DNA of 64,000 nucleotides. Source: Anthostomella pinea (taxonomy: Eukaryota; Ascomycota; Sordariomycetes; Xylariales; Xylariaceae). A program made the position numbers and the translations under genes. Position 1 is the first letter of the stretch. Every line of letters begins with the position of its first letter. Location of the stretch: positions 1,178,001-1,242,000 of the forward strand of contig CAUWAG010000020.1 of NCBI GenBank assembly GCA_963556695.1, written 5' to 3'. Below the pieces are notes generated by a model. That model made no database searches. It was not told where the DNA came from and was given only the letters and a program-made list of their open reading frames with translations. This document shows positions 34,960-46,605 of this stretch, in pieces.

Positions 34960-35456
34960 TCACAAGCAGTCGGCGCAGCACTCGCAGCAGTCAGCGCAGC
35001 ACTCGCATCCCTCCTCGCAGACGAAGCAGCAGCACAGCGCGGCCAGGCAGGTCTTGAGGCAGCCGCCGCCACCACCACCCTGGTTGCGCTGCGGCGGGGG
35101 TTGCTGCTGGTACTGCATCTGCTGCTGGCCCGGGGGCGGACCGTAGTATTGGCCTTGGGGAGGTCCGTACGACTGTTATGACACGAATATGTTAGCGACA
35201 ACATCTAACTGTGTGGCAGGTTATTGTAGAATATGTTGCGACATGGAGGTAACGTTGCGACTTGGCTTGCCAAGCAACTCATGTCTGTGACATCGGCCTA
35301 GTGCCTTGGCAGACAGGAATTGGCATCGTTGGCATGTTGACAGCTTTGGGAGTTGTGATGTTTGGGATTGCGACGCACCGCCGGAGGCTGCTGAGGGTAA
35401 CCGCCCTGGTGGTAGCCCTGGGGAGGGCCCTGGTTGTAGTAGTCACCGCTCGACAT
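34960..35456 (-). CDS. CYSTM-type cysteine-rich membrane-associated protein
   Basis: Exon 1 (35456-35379) starts MSSGDYYNQGPPQGYHQGGY. A 206-bp intron (GTGCGT donor, AACAG acceptor, phase 0) leads to exon 2 (35172-34960), giving 96 residues. The N-terminal two thirds are Gln/Pro/Gly/Tyr-rich with YGPP repeats. The C-terminus is a cysteine cluster (CLKTCLAALCCCFVCEE, CECCADCCECCADCL), the cysteine-rich transmembrane module known from stress-tolerance proteins. Such proteins are thought to be anchored at the plasma membrane and to help in stress or metal tolerance. The module is visible; the role here is inference. Confidence 0.88.
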
Positions 35457-37180
35457 CTGTATTTGCGCAAGCGACGAGATTAGCCAGTGGTACCCGTGAG
35501 TGACGGTTGACGGGTGATGGGTGACGGGTGGCGGCGGTGTAAGCTTTGCGCCGCGAAAGCTTACTTTGGGGATTGGCAGCTTGGGGAGAGGACGGACTTT
35601 GATTGGGTGGCTCTGCTTTCTTGGCTTTCGGTTCCGGTTGCTGAACGGTTGTGGTAGATGGAGAGGTGTCGCGACGCGAGGAAACGTGAGCGACTGGCGG
35701 TGGAATGAAGGCTGTGATGCTGAAGGACTTGGAGGAAATGTTGGTGGTGAGGATTGAGGATTGTGTTAGGTGTAAGAAGAGAGATGGCGGGTCGGCCGTG
35801 GATGGGGTCACTGTTCAGTGGCAGTGTTGACTGTTCAGCGCATGTGTTCACTGTCAAGACTTGTGCTGCGAGAGATGATCCAATCATAAATCATGAACAG
35901 GGTGCGCCACATTATCCTGCATCTGCCTTACTATTGACAGCCACATTCACCTTCCATTGTCCTTTAATGTTCTCGCCTCTCTACCACTGCACGGCTGTGA
36001 ATCATATGATCAAAGACATAACATCATTATTCGTGGCAATGGGTTGCCTCTTGAACATACGCGTCTTGTACTGTTACTGAGGGTCGTAGTGTGGTGTGGC
36101 TGAGTTCAACGACTACTTGCACGGGAGGCCTACGAAACACGTCAGCTAGGTATGAGTTCAACCTTGGAACAGCCTCTTTATTTAGTACCTACGCGCTTGG
36201 TCATAAGGCGCTTGCTACTAACAGCAACATCAAAGCGTTGACACAACTCCCATACAGTCAGTACATGTATCAGACCTCAACATACTTCTCAGGAGTTGTG
36301 ACATCAACTCGTGGCACCTACACCCCGTCGCGCAACAACATCATGTTAATTAGGTACATACAATGTCTAATCTCTTTCCAATGGCTCTATTTCATATTCA
36401 CCACACCAGAGACATCACGTTTGCAGACAACACCCCAAAAGGGACCAGGAATGTACCGAGCGCCAGACCTTGCTCTACCAGGCGAGTCTAGGCCCAGCTA
36501 GCTTTGGGGACACCCTTTCTCTAGGCCCTGCTCGTCGGCCTCTCCCATTGGGTCAGCATCCGACAGACTCACCGTATCCCTCGACTTGGACAGCGTGTTG
36601 AGTCTGGTTTGGAGTCTGGAGTCTGGAGGCAGTGGAGGGTGGCCGAGATATCCGACCCCTGTCGCCTCAGCCATCGGCGGGAGCCCAATGAAACGGGACG
36701 GACCCTGCCCAGGAATGCCATCTGACGCAAGCGGCAACTCCTGCAGATGTTGACAGCACTGCCACGGGCACTTGGTCGAAGCGCTGCGGGCTGCTCAGCC
36801 ACAGGAATGCCGCGTGCAGTGAAGTGGCGGACTACGCAATCGGATGTAGACGATATTACTGTAGTTCTCAACACACCTCCTGTCGGGCTTTCGAGCTGAA
36901 GCTTGGGGACACGACTTCAATGTATGGCCTGGCATATGGCTGAGTCACAATCTGAAGTTACCTGTATCATGAGAGTGAAGCAGAACTAAAGGCAGGTAAC
37001 TGGAACAGCAACAGTGAATTTGGGCCGTGGATATATCAACTGTTGTAACAACATGATTCTCATCATCTGACTTTCTCTTATAAAGCTGAACCTTCAGTTC
37101 TATCTTCGCCACACCTAGCTATCCAGCCCTCTGCTGGGCTGTCACGTCCGTTTCGTCCGTTGCCTGGGCCTTGGACGCGT
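35457..37180. other. Intergenic region with no recognisable gene
   Basis: The first ~400 bp are the CYSTM gene promoter and leader; the last ~300 bp are the abp1 3' region. Short ORFs at 36091-36501 and 36498-36874 have no domain. Confidence 0.55.
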
Positions 37181-39742
37181 CTAGTGGTCGAGCTGTACAT
37201 AGTTGGCAGGAAACAGACCAGAGTCACCCTTGTAGTGACCAAACCACCAGTCCTCATCAGGAAACTCGAGATCGGTAACTGTAGCCCCCTCGGGGAAGCT
37301 CAACTCTGTCATGCTCATTAGTCATCATCTCTGGGAATGCGCAGGTCTTGCAAGGCAACTCACCATTGTCCTCAGCAGCCTCGTAGTCAAATTGCGCTGT
37401 GGCTGTGTGCCCACCGCCGGCGGCAGGTTCGGGTTCCGACTGGGCAGTAGCAGGCGCCGGGGGAGGAGGTACTGCCGCGGCGGCAGGCGCAGGCGCATGT
37501 GCCGCTGCCCCAGCCCCAGCCCCAGCCCCATCGTTATCATCGTCGACAAGTTCGACATAGTTGCTGGGGAAAAGGCCGGTCTCGCCTTGCGAGTTGGTAC
37601 CCATCCACCAGTCGTCGTCCACCATCTCGATGTTCGTCACGTGTTCGTTCTCTCGTAACTCTATCTCGTTGTCCTCTGCCTTCTCGTAGTCGTACTGAAC
37701 AACGGCACGCTTTCCAGCACTCGCAGCAGCCGGAGCCTCCGATACTGCTCCGTGTCCAAATTGCTCCTCTGCGACAGCAGTTGCTGCTGCCCGTGGATCA
37801 TACGCGTCTTCCTCCTCAGGAAGGTCTTCCTCCTTTGGTAATTCTTGCTCGATCGGTCGCACTGGGAGCGAGCGAGGTGGTTCGTGAGCTGGCTCGAGTT
37901 CGGGCTCTAGTCCTCGAGCCACGGGCATGGCAACACGAACGGGTGATTGCGGTTGCTCGGGCTCCTCATCCTCTTCCTCCTCCTCATCAGTTGCGGGTTG
38001 AGGTCGAGGGGGCATTCCTGGCAAGGCAAAGCCTCCAGACGGGCCGCTGTCTGACGGCCGCGTACCCATGGGTAGGGCGGGTGGTGCTGGCTCACGTTCT
38101 TGGGTTGGGGTCGGAACAGCGGGTGCGGACGGGGCGGGAGCGACCATCGGCGGGGCATCCTTGAAGCGATCACGTATAGCACTGATCCCTCCTGACGGGG
38201 ACGCAGGGGCTTCTTGACTGGTCTCGGTTTCGCCAGTCTTCTGCCCAGACAGCGAGCGCCCATATGCAGGAGCCGTGACAGGTGCCCAACTCTTGCCGCT
38301 GTATCCGCTTTGCCATCCACTACCACTCGGCTGGGGTGCTACAGGCGACGTGACCGGCTGACTTGCGCCCTTGGGAGCACCACCTTGAGCCGCCTTTTTC
38401 TCAGCCCAGAGCTGAGCTGGAGTCTTTCCACCTTTATCGGCAAAGGTACGGCTAGCTGACCCAACTGGGGGTGCCGCCGCTGGAGAAGGGCCGCCAAAGC
38501 CTAGAGCACCAGGGGTGGGTGCTTTGGTACCTGTGAATGTAGAAGCTCCGCCAAACTTCTTGGCGACCTTTGGCTTTGGCAGCTCGGTTATACGCTCAGA
38601 TGCGTTAAACGCTGCGCTACGCTCGGCGAGAGACTTCGGTGGAGCGTCGGACTCGTCCGGAGGAGGCTGGGACTCCTCTGGCTTCTGAGCTCTGGCTCGA
38701 ATAGCAGCAATGTCGACTTTTCCCACGGGCTCGTATGTGCCTTTGACTGGAGCGGGTCTCTCATCTTGCTTGCCCTTCGAGGCGGCTCGAATGGCAGCAA
38801 TATCGACCTTTCCAACCGGCTGATATCCTCCCCCAATAACACCACTCGACCGGTCATCCGGCTGACTCGAGCCATTGAACCTTGAAGGTGCTTGTTTCTG
38901 ACTCCTCAATTCGTCCATATTAACCTTGGTGGGTTTGTATGCTGACTCGACTTTCTGAATCTCGGAGCGGGAAACAGGCGGCGCATCCTCTCCCCATCCG
39001 TCGTCGTTGGTCTTCTGCCTCAGGCTAGCGTTCCGTGCTGCGACTATGGGGTTGAAAGAAATGGAGGAGCTCGAAGGGGCCGAGAAGACGGGGTTCGACT
39101 TGACCGCAGGTGGGGGGCCTCCCGCCTTGACGGGGGCACTGCCCCCTGCTGTATATTTAGCACCTGACGCATCGGAAATCTTTTGGAGGATGTTTGCCGG
39201 CTCGAGGTCGGTGTCGGAACGAGCAGTAATTTGAACGTGGTATCCCTACTGGTTGTCAGCCTGACATGATTTTGCTTTTCCCGAGAGCACTTCACACACA
39301 TGTAGCACCTTGGAGACAGCGTTGAGATGACTGGTGAAGTAGCCCTTCGTCCGCTCAGGAACACCGCCACCACACTAGCTAGACGTCAGTATGGAGACAC
39401 GAACCACAGCCTGGGCGAAGGATAACTGACCCATGCGATCAGGGCGGACTTGGGCAGGCCGGTGTTCGGGTCTTTGACCTTCAGGAAGGCGAACTGGACT
39501 CGACCTTCGTTGAAGTCCTCGATCAGCTCATCCAGTTCACCCTCGCCGGTTGTTTGGACCTTTAGGACACTCTCTTTGCTGCCATTGTCCTGGAATGCGT
39601 TTGCGAGAGGAGCTTGGACGGAGAACAGGGCCCAGTTGCCGTAGGTTGAAGAGCTGCCCGCCGGGGCCGGGGGAGCGTTGACGACCCCTTGATAGCTGCT
39701 CTTGATGGAGGGCCCATTGATAGACAGATTTAGGGAGGCCAT
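37181..39742 (-). CDS. ABP1: Actin-binding protein Abp1 (ADF-H domain, two SH3 domains)
   Basis: Four exons (39742-39431, 39374-39300, 39245-37364, 37305-37181) give 797 residues, with consistent phases across 54-58-bp introns. The ADF/cofilin-homology domain fills about residues 1-140 (MASLNLSINGPSIKSSYQGV, ERTKGYFTSHLNAVSKVLHG). After it comes an acidic Trp motif (NDDGWGEDAPP), a candidate Arp2/3-binding site. Two copies of a PVGKVDIAAIRA motif follow, then a long Pro/Ala/Glu-rich linker. SH3-1 lies near residues 647-705 (YDYEKAEDNEIEL, DDDWWMG, GLFPSNYVEL) and SH3-2 at the C-terminus (FDYEAAEDNELSF, DEDWWFG, GLFPANYVQL), split by the last intron. Abp1 links actin patches to endocytosis. 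An ATG three codons upstream (39751) is possible; 39742 fits the family. Confidence 0.95.
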
Positions 39743-40657
39743 TGTAGGCAATGGTTTGCGATTGCGTATTGGACTGGACGGATTGTTGAGTTGTGTGGTC
39801 GTCTGTTGGTTCCTGGCAGCCTGGGTTGTGTTTCTTAAGGTAGAACTGCGTCGAATCCACAGGAGTATGTCGGGTGGGGGTGATGTCAGAGCTTCAATGT
39901 TCGGGTGCTCAGGGTACAGTACTTCGAGCTTAGAGCGCTACGCGTAAAGGGGCGAGGGATTGAAGTAGCGCAGTGGCGCGAGAGACAAGGAGATCGGGTC
40001 GCGGAAGAGAGTCGCACCAGCTCCTGTTCTCTTGTTCGTGAGGTTGAGGGCGAATGTGGCCGAAGGAAGCTTCAGTCAGCCAGCCAGCAAACAGTTCTGA
40101 CAGTTTGTGCCTGGCGACCTCCAGTCATTACGAAGAAAGCAGGCTGTGCAACTTGGCTCCTTTCCATTGCAAGTCGAGACCCTGCTTCGTGAATAGCCCC
40201 GGTAATCGCATCAGAGCTGCGGTGCACAGCCCAGTGCTTCCGGTCTGAGGTCCCCGCCCCGTCCCACACGCTAGAGCACGTCCCACAGTGGATGTACAGC
40301 TGTACCTTCAACACTGCAGGCGAACAGCGTGAGTGCCAATCGATGCGATTTGGAGAACGCGGCTGCCCTGGTGCGGCGCAAACACCAAGCTGTCTACCTA
40401 CCTCTCCCCTCCTAATCATTTCTACTCGTCAGAACCACCACATCTCCAGAACCACCACATCTTCTGTCACGCGCAGTCTACTCCACCCACGTTTCCCGGG
40501 TTAAATCTTTACATACCGGAAGGATATCACCTACCTACCCAACGAGCTCTCTGGTGCTTCAGCCAGTCGCCTACGCGAACCAAGCACCATCAGCTTTCTG
40601 AACCCATCTCAACCTGACCAATCGTCCTGCAGCCATCATCAGCCATCATCAGCCATC
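39743..40657. other. Divergent promoter region between abp1 and the zinc-finger gene
   Basis: Both flanking genes read outward from this 915-bp stretch. Low-complexity short ORFs only. The end nearest the zinc-finger start carries a 10-bp tandem repeat. Confidence 0.6.
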
Positions 40658-40660
40658 ATG
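40631..40660 (+). repeat. 10-bp tandem repeat running into a start codon
   Basis: Three copies of AGCCATCATC lie in tandem; the last base of the third copy is G, which creates the ATG at 40658 used as the zinc-finger gene start. The first two copies have no ATG. Confidence 0.93.
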
Positions 40661-42321
40661 GTGTTGCTTTCGGATTCCTCCGAAATAAGCTCTCCGGACG
40701 AGTCGGAAAGCGAGAATGATTTTGATGATACTGGCATTGCCGACGCTGAAGCTGATACCGAAGCTGATGCCGAAGCTGATGCCGAAGCGGAAGCCGAAGC
40801 GGAAGCCGACGAAACGCCTCTACCTCCTTCGAAGCGCCAGAAGCTTGGCGACGGCTCGAGAGCATCCTCTTCCGTTCATGTAGAGCCCGAACCAGAACCC
40901 GAGCAGGAATCCGAACACGACCTAGATGGTGACATCTCTTCCGATACCTCAGGCGACGTGCCCAACTCGCCCATCAACGCAAAACTTGACGAGGACGAAT
41001 TCCAGGAGCAAGTCACAGTCTGTGCCTGGGACGGTTGCAAGGCTGGTGACCTCGGGAACATGGACAGGCTGGTCGAGCATATCCACAACGACCACATCGA
41101 GAACCGCCAGAAGAAGTACACGTGCGAATGGAATGGGTGTCCCCGAAAGAGCCTGCCCCATGCGAGTGGCTATGCATTGAAGGCGCATATGAGAAGCCAT
41201 ACTAGAGAAAAACCTTTCTATTGCTACCTGCCCGGTAAGGCCGACCACTGCACTGTACGTCGATGTCCAGTTTTCTGACCGCACCAGAATGTGATCGCGC
41301 TTTTACGCGATCCGACGCCCTCGCCAAGCACATGCGAACAGTCCACGAGACAGAAGCCCTGCGGCCGTCTGATCCTGTCCCCAAATCGATGCAGTATCAC
41401 GCCGGCGAGAAGAGGGGCAACAAGCTCAAGATCATAATAAAGACGCCCCAGTCTCATGCAGCTGGACAAGACGACGCTGTCGACGACGGTGAACCCTCTG
41501 AGGATGTTGCCGCCGACTTCTTTACCCCCCTCACAGAGCAACAAGGTTTCACCAGCAGAGAGTTGGCAATGGACATGAAGTCACTGCTCAGGCTTTGCCG
41601 TGCACAAGTGAAGTGGGGAACAGCAGAAGGGGATAATTTACGGCAAGAATGCATGGAGGCGGAAGAGGCGTATCGACAAGAGTGGTTGGAAAAGGAGGTT
41701 CTACTCGACCAGGTCGCGCAAGTCGAAGACGACTGGTGGCAGCGCCGGGAAGCAGTCCTTGCTGCAGAGGCGAGCAGCAGGATACCCCTGAAAGGCGAAG
41801 CAGAAGACTTCGTCCGAAATGATCACGATGCTATGGACGTTGCAGAGGCATCGGAAAACGGCGAGCCAGCGCGACCGAGTCAAACCGTGGACTAGGCATC
41901 GCGTGGGCGGCCTGGGGCGGGTGCCCCCAAACGTCACAACTGCCCGTTCTGCAGCCAGACCTTCACCCAAAGTGGGAAAGTCGGCAGGCATCTAGATCGC
42001 TACATCAAGGAGAAGAATCCGAAGCCTCCGGACGGCGTTCACGATGTCGAGGCCATCCGCAAGATGCGTGCCACCAGGCGCCGCGGCCCGCGCGCACACC
42101 CATCACCATCACCACCGCCCACGCAGGTCGCCCGTTCCAATTCCACCGTCAATGTTTTCCTGGGAGGCCGTAAGCCTCCATGGCTAACCAGCGCGAAACC
42201 GACTAGCCCTTGCCTCGTCCTCCGCAACCTATGCAACCACATGTATCTGCACGAGCTGCACCACCCTCCGTCGGGAGAGATGGGGCCACTAAGTTGGGGA
42301 CCTGATCTGAGTACACTGTAA
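40658..42321 (+). pseudogene. C2H2 zinc-finger protein gene with an in-frame TAG between finger modules
   Basis: Exon 1 (40658-41234) and exon 2 (from 41288) flank a 53-bp intron. The N-terminus is acidic with an (Ala-Glu-Ala-Asp)n tract. C2H2 fingers follow: CAWDGC..HIHNDH, CEWNGC..HMRSH, and CYLPECDRAFTRSDALAKHMRTVH, the last restored by splicing. A helical, Glu-rich region then leads to a TAG at 41893-41895. The same frame stays open after it to a TAA at 42321 and encodes KRHNCPFCSQTF..GRHLDRYIKEKNPKPP and HDVEAIRKMRA, clearly another zinc-finger module. CAG-to-TAG would explain the stop. Either the shorter 393-residue protein is made, or the stop is read through, or the gene is recently damaged. 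I therefore list it as disrupted, though the first part may be functional. Confidence 0.7.
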
Positions 42322-43450
42322 GCCGCAACACATTCGACTGCAGATTCTGCCTATGGATTATCGGTGGGTAGAGCAGATGAGGGCTCGCTCGAGCAAAGAT
42401 AGCATGTAACCAAACTGGCAGGGGCTGGCTTGCGATCTTGCAAAGCACGCTGCAGCAGTTTTTGTTTGCGGGTAAGGTAATGTTAGTATGAGGGAGTTAC
42501 GGGAGCTTTACATTCCTCAGGTTGGCAGAACAATTGATACCCTATAAACCTTCCGAGATTACACCAAGCCTCACTCTATCCAGGTATGTCAATGATCGTC
42601 TGGTATATGTGCAGCTTGGGTTAGGGACTGCCACAAGTTTGACCAAAATCAGGGGTTGTCCTTCATCACTCAGATCCAGGCGGCTTCATCAGGTGACGAT
42701 GTGTTCACAAGGGTCGCTCGTCAAGAAGTCGTGCGTCCTGTCTTCTGAAATGATGGCTGGTCGATTGGTTGGTTGCAGTGTTTAACGTCTAGCAAGATGG
42801 GCCTCAAGGGCGATGGGACGTGACAAGCAGTCCGGACACCCGTACATACGTACAAGTGGCTTCTGAAGCCAATTCAAGCTTCCATAAGGGCGAGGGTACT
42901 ATGGCCACGCGTTTACTCCTTTTGCAAGATGGTGTCTGGTGTTCGGGGCTTCGAAAAGCAGATGCGAGGCGTTTCAACTTCCCCCTGTCATGTTTCGTCG
43001 GTAAGCCTGCCAATCAGAAAACATCTCAACCAGAATCACACGAAAGCCAGGCTCCCTCAGCCTTGCCATCATTAGCTTTTGTGTTGTACTCCTCATTTGT
43101 CTTTACTCTTCCTCCTCGACCGCATTGGCTGGCAGGTCGCCACCGCCATCATCAGCCTTTCGATTATTGGTCGAATCATTACCTTCGACTTGCTTCTCCC
43201 GGCCTCGCCATCAACAGCTTTATGTCTTGTTCTTCCTCGTCGTTTCGTCGATTTGTCCGCGACCGCTTGAGCTGACAGGCATCGTCGTTATCCCCATTTG
43301 GGTTCTTAATTGAAATTATAGCCTTCGACTTGCGGTTTCACGTCGTTGTCTGTTTGGCTGCCTCGCTATTGTTTCCCTCCAAACTACTTACTCGTCACCT
43401 TGTCATTCAACTCACGGCCCCTTCTTCGCCTTGAAGCTTTATCTTTAAGC
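42322..43450. other. Leader and promoter region of the HET-domain gene
   Basis: No recognisable gene. A 151-codon plus ORF at 42820-43275 has no domain and probably reflects the long, pyrimidine-rich leader of the HET gene. Confidence 0.55.
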
Positions 43451-45238
43451 ATGCGGCTGATCAACGTCGAAACCCTGGAGCTGGAAGAATGGATCGGCGA
43501 ACACATTCCCCCTTACGCCATTCTCTCCCACACCTGGGATGAAGGGGAAGTCGTGTTCAAGGACTGGCAAGATCACGACAAGGCACAGACGAAGGCTGGC
43601 TATGCGAAGATCAGCTTGGCTTGCGAGCAGACTCGGAAGGACAACTTGACGTACCTCTGGGTTGATACATGCTGCATCGATAAGAGCAGCAGCGCGGAGC
43701 TGTCCGAGGCCATCAACTCCATGTTCGCCTTGTACGAGCGGTCTGTTGTGTGCTATGCTCACCTCGCCGATGTCTCTATCGATACTGTACGGTCTCATTC
43801 GCCCGTGGTGTCCGAAGCACCTGAGTCGCCCTCCACTGGACAAGGTGTCCAGTACCGGTTTGAGTGTCTTGAACAATCTCGATGGTTTACAAGGGGTTGG
43901 ACGCTCCAGGAGTTATTGGCACCAGCACTGGTAGTATTCTATTCAAGGGAGTGGCAGAGAATCTCGCAACTGAAGAAAGTCGATTCCATGGAGCACATGG
44001 AGGACATCAAGTCTATGTACCGCATGCAGAAAGACTTTACACAAACCATATCCAGAGTCACGCGCGTACGAGAGCGTTACCTCCTAGTCCGTTCAGGCAT
44101 CACAGGAGCGAGCATCGCCGAGAGGATGCATTGGGCTTCGCAGCGTAAGACGACTCGGATAGAAGACGAAGCGTATTGTCTTCTGGGCCTCTTTCGAATC
44201 AACATGCCTCTGCTTTATGGCGAGGGTCCTAAAGCGTTCATCCGCCTGCAGGAAGAAATCATCAAGGTCTCTCTCGATCACTCCATCTTCGCGTGGAACT
44301 GGCCTCCTTCCGGCTGGCGGCCCGACGACGACATCACCATGCTGGCCCCGTCGCCTCGTGCATTTGGCTTGGCTGGCATGACCAGCTCCCCCAGGCCTGG
44401 GGGTATTGATGAGTATCACATAACGAATGCCGGGCTGTCCTTGAAGGTTTCGCTTTTGAGAACTCCATACTGGGCCCAATTGTTTGCAGTCCTTGACTGC
44501 CTCGACAGTACTGGTCGTAGGCTCTGTATTCCATTGACCAAGAACCGGCCGATGAGCCTCACCAATGGACGGTCCGGTCCTTTCGGGTTCTCAAGGAGTC
44601 CCTGGCCACCATTCCCACTGCCCACAAGCAGCCATGCCTTGAGGTTTAAACAACCTGTGCATGAGCTCGTGTTAGGTCGTTTTGGACTTGATGTCGATGT
44701 GATGGGCAATCGCCATTCACGGGATGATGACTGCCTCAGACGACATAAAGGGCCATTCTATGCGATGTCGATACTGATTTCGACTTCCAAACACAATCTC
44801 CACGGTGCGCAGTGGCACAGTTCATCGAAGATCGTCGTATGCTCGGAATGCGATATGCTCATCATCGACCTCAGCAGCGAACAGCCGAAGCACACCATCA
44901 ACGTGGCGGTACGGCTGAAGGTTGCTACTCTCACACTGTGCATTCATTATGAGATCACGCGAAAAACTGCCGCAGAGGTGCCCTCTGTTTCCATGGACCT
45001 GTACGAGAGGAATTTTGGGGGCGACTTGTTCGACAGCAAAACCCCATTTGCGCTACATGCTGACGTCAAGCCCGTTATGCACACCCATAGCGCGCTTCGA
45101 GGGACGTGGACAAAGTATAAAGGGCATGAGTACATATACAGGGTGGATTCCAAACAAGGGTTCAAGGTGGATTTGGGTTCCTGCTGCGCTACGGGACTCG
45201 GGTTCATTATACCAACGTATATATGGACGAAGTCGTAA
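43451..45238 (+). CDS. HET-domain (heterokaryon incompatibility) protein, intact
   Basis: A single ORF of 595 residues from the ATG at 43451; the open frame extends upstream to 43346, but MRLINVETLELEEW is the typical start of this HET subclass. Visible HET motifs are YAILSHTWDEGEVVFKDW, YLWVDTCCIDKSSSAELSEA, the SRWFTRGWTLQELLAP block and the C-terminal DEAYCLLGLF..MPLLYGEG. This is the N-terminal effector module found in HET-D/HET-E-like proteins, here without NACHT or WD40 repeats. The C-terminal ~280 residues have no domain I can name. HET proteins trigger non-self recognition cell death in fungi. Unlike the HET gene at 1.9-3.8 kb, this one has no lesion. Confidence 0.93.
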   Translation: MRLINVETLELEEWIGEHIPPYAILSHTWDEGEVVFKDWQDHDKAQTKAGYAKISLACEQTRKDNLTYLWVDTCCIDKSSSAELSEAINSMFALYERSVVCYAHLADVSIDTVRSHSPVVSEAPESPSTGQGVQYRFECLEQSRWFTRGWTLQELLAPALVVFYSREWQRISQLKKVDSMEHMEDIKSMYRMQKDFTQTISRVTRVRERYLLVRSGITGASIAERMHWASQRKTTRIEDEAYCLLGLFRINMPLLYGEGPKAFIRLQEEIIKVSLDHSIFAWNWPPSGWRPDDDITMLAPSPRAFGLAGMTSSPRPGGIDEYHITNAGLSLKVSLLRTPYWAQLFAVLDCLDSTGRRLCIPLTKNRPMSLTNGRSGPFGFSRSPWPPFPLPTSSHALRFKQPVHELVLGRFGLDVDVMGNRHSRDDDCLRRHKGPFYAMSILISTSKHNLHGAQWHSSSKIVVCSECDMLIIDLSSEQPKHTINVAVRLKVATLTLCIHYEITRKTAAEVPSVSMDLYERNFGGDLFDSKTPFALHADVKPVMHTHSALRGTWTKYKGHEYIYRVDSKQGFKVDLGSCCATGLGFIIPTYIWTKS

Positions 45239-45627
45239 ATATTTCCGAGGCAGTCAAATTCTGAGGTGTTCTAGAGGTAGTCACTGTCACTCGCTCTCCA
45301 AAATACTGAAATAGGTTGAAGTCTGTCAGCTGTGGCAACAGAGCATGGTCAAAAAGGTGTAGCACCACGTATCGCTGCTTGTTCTGCTGCTCACACCGTT
45401 TGTGGAAGTCAGCACCTTGGCCGGTGGTTGTCACCAGATTTTTGTGCTGATGAATTTCATGGGTGGCATACTTTGGCAGAAGCCGGCAAGCGTCGGCGTG
45501 ATTGTTCGACTTGCAGTCTTGGAGGATCTTCAGCATCGGATATGATCATCATACCGGACAGACACGTTCCTTCGTTCCTCATCCACGCTGTCTCGCAACG
45601 AGGTCATCGGACTCAAATTCGGCATGT
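45239..45627. other. Intergenic region between convergent genes
   Basis: The 3' ends of the HET gene and the NmrA-like gene meet here. Nothing else is seen. Confidence 0.6.
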
Positions 45628-46605
45628 TCAAGCTTCGGCCTTCCACGCCTTAGCCGTCTTCCTCACGAAATCCTCATAGCTCGAAGCTTCCTTGCCCAGG
45701 AACCTGACCTGCTCCTGATACTGCTCATCAGTCATACCGAAGCCATCCATATCGAACTGCCTGGCCATCAGAACAAGATCCCTCGCCCAAGCCCCCCCAG
45801 CATGCGGTATAAGCGCATCCTCCAGCATCTTCAAATCTTCGGAGCGGGCACCCATCGCCGTGACATCCCTACCCAGCGCGTCGCCCCAGAGCTTCGCCAC
45901 CCGCTCCGCCTTGTAAGCCTCTCTAGATCCGATCATGATCTTCTTCCCGCCCCACGACTTCCCCCCGTCCTCTATCGCCCTCAGCGCCCCGAGCGCAATA
46001 TCAGCCGTGTCGACCCTGCTACTCCCCTTCCGCCCCATCGGAAAGTTGTATAATCCATCCTTCAATAGCGCTTCCTTAAACATCTGATCCGATTGGAAGA
46101 AAAGTGTCGGTCCCAGGATCGTCCATGAGAACGGCGGACTCCCGTACATCAGGCGCTGCTCGGCGGGGAATTTGCACGCTACATGCGCGGCCAGGACGTT
46201 GCGCAGCGTGCCGGCGCGCACGGCCTCGAGCGAGGTATCCATGCATGCCGAGATGTAGATCAAGTGCTTGATGCCGACGGCCTCGCATGCGCTCCACAGG
46301 TTGAGCGTCAGGATCAGCTCCTCGACGTGGGCGAAGTTGCTGAGCACCGTGTCGACGGCGTGCTCGCGCAGCAGCGACTCCAGCCAGGGCACGTTGGCTG
46401 TGTCGCCCTCGGCGATGACGAGATTGGGGCGGGCGGAGAGGGCGTCCGGGAGGGCGAGTTTAGAGCGCAGGCGCGCCGCGTCGCGCGTAGGGAGCACGAG
46501 GGTGAAGGAGGCTGTGGAAAGGGTGGATAGGAGTAGGGGGATGAGCTTCTGGCCTATGTTGCCCGAGGCGGAGGTGATGAGGATGCTGCGGGAGGCGGTC
46601 GACAT
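45628..46605 (-). CDS. NmrA-like NAD(P)-binding Rossmann-fold protein
   Basis: A single-exon ORF of 325 residues. The N-terminus has a Rossmann nucleotide-binding loop (ILITSASGNIGQKLIPLL), followed by LPTRDAARLRSKL and an acidic strand end (LVIAEGD). Later motifs are VDTVLSNFAHVEEL, KHLIYISACMD and WTILGPTLFFQS, which match the NmrA-like branch of atypical short-chain dehydrogenases. The active-site Tyr-x-x-x-Lys pattern is not obvious, so it may be a sensor or an atypical reductase. It does not sit in an evident biosynthetic cluster. The family is secure, the substrate unknown. Confidence 0.88.
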   Translation of the reverse strand: MSTASRSILITSASGNIGQKLIPLLLSTLSTASFTLVLPTRDAARLRSKLALPDALSARPNLVIAEGDTANVPWLESLLREHAVDTVLSNFAHVEELILTLNLWSACEAVGIKHLIYISACMDTSLEAVRAGTLRNVLAAHVACKFPAEQRLMYGSPPFSWTILGPTLFFQSDQMFKEALLKDGLYNFPMGRKGSSRVDTADIALGALRAIEDGGKSWGGKKIMIGSREAYKAERVAKLWGDALGRDVTAMGARSEDLKMLEDALIPHAGGAWARDLVLMARQFDMDGFGMTDEQYQEQVRFLGKEASSYEDFVRKTAKAWKAEA

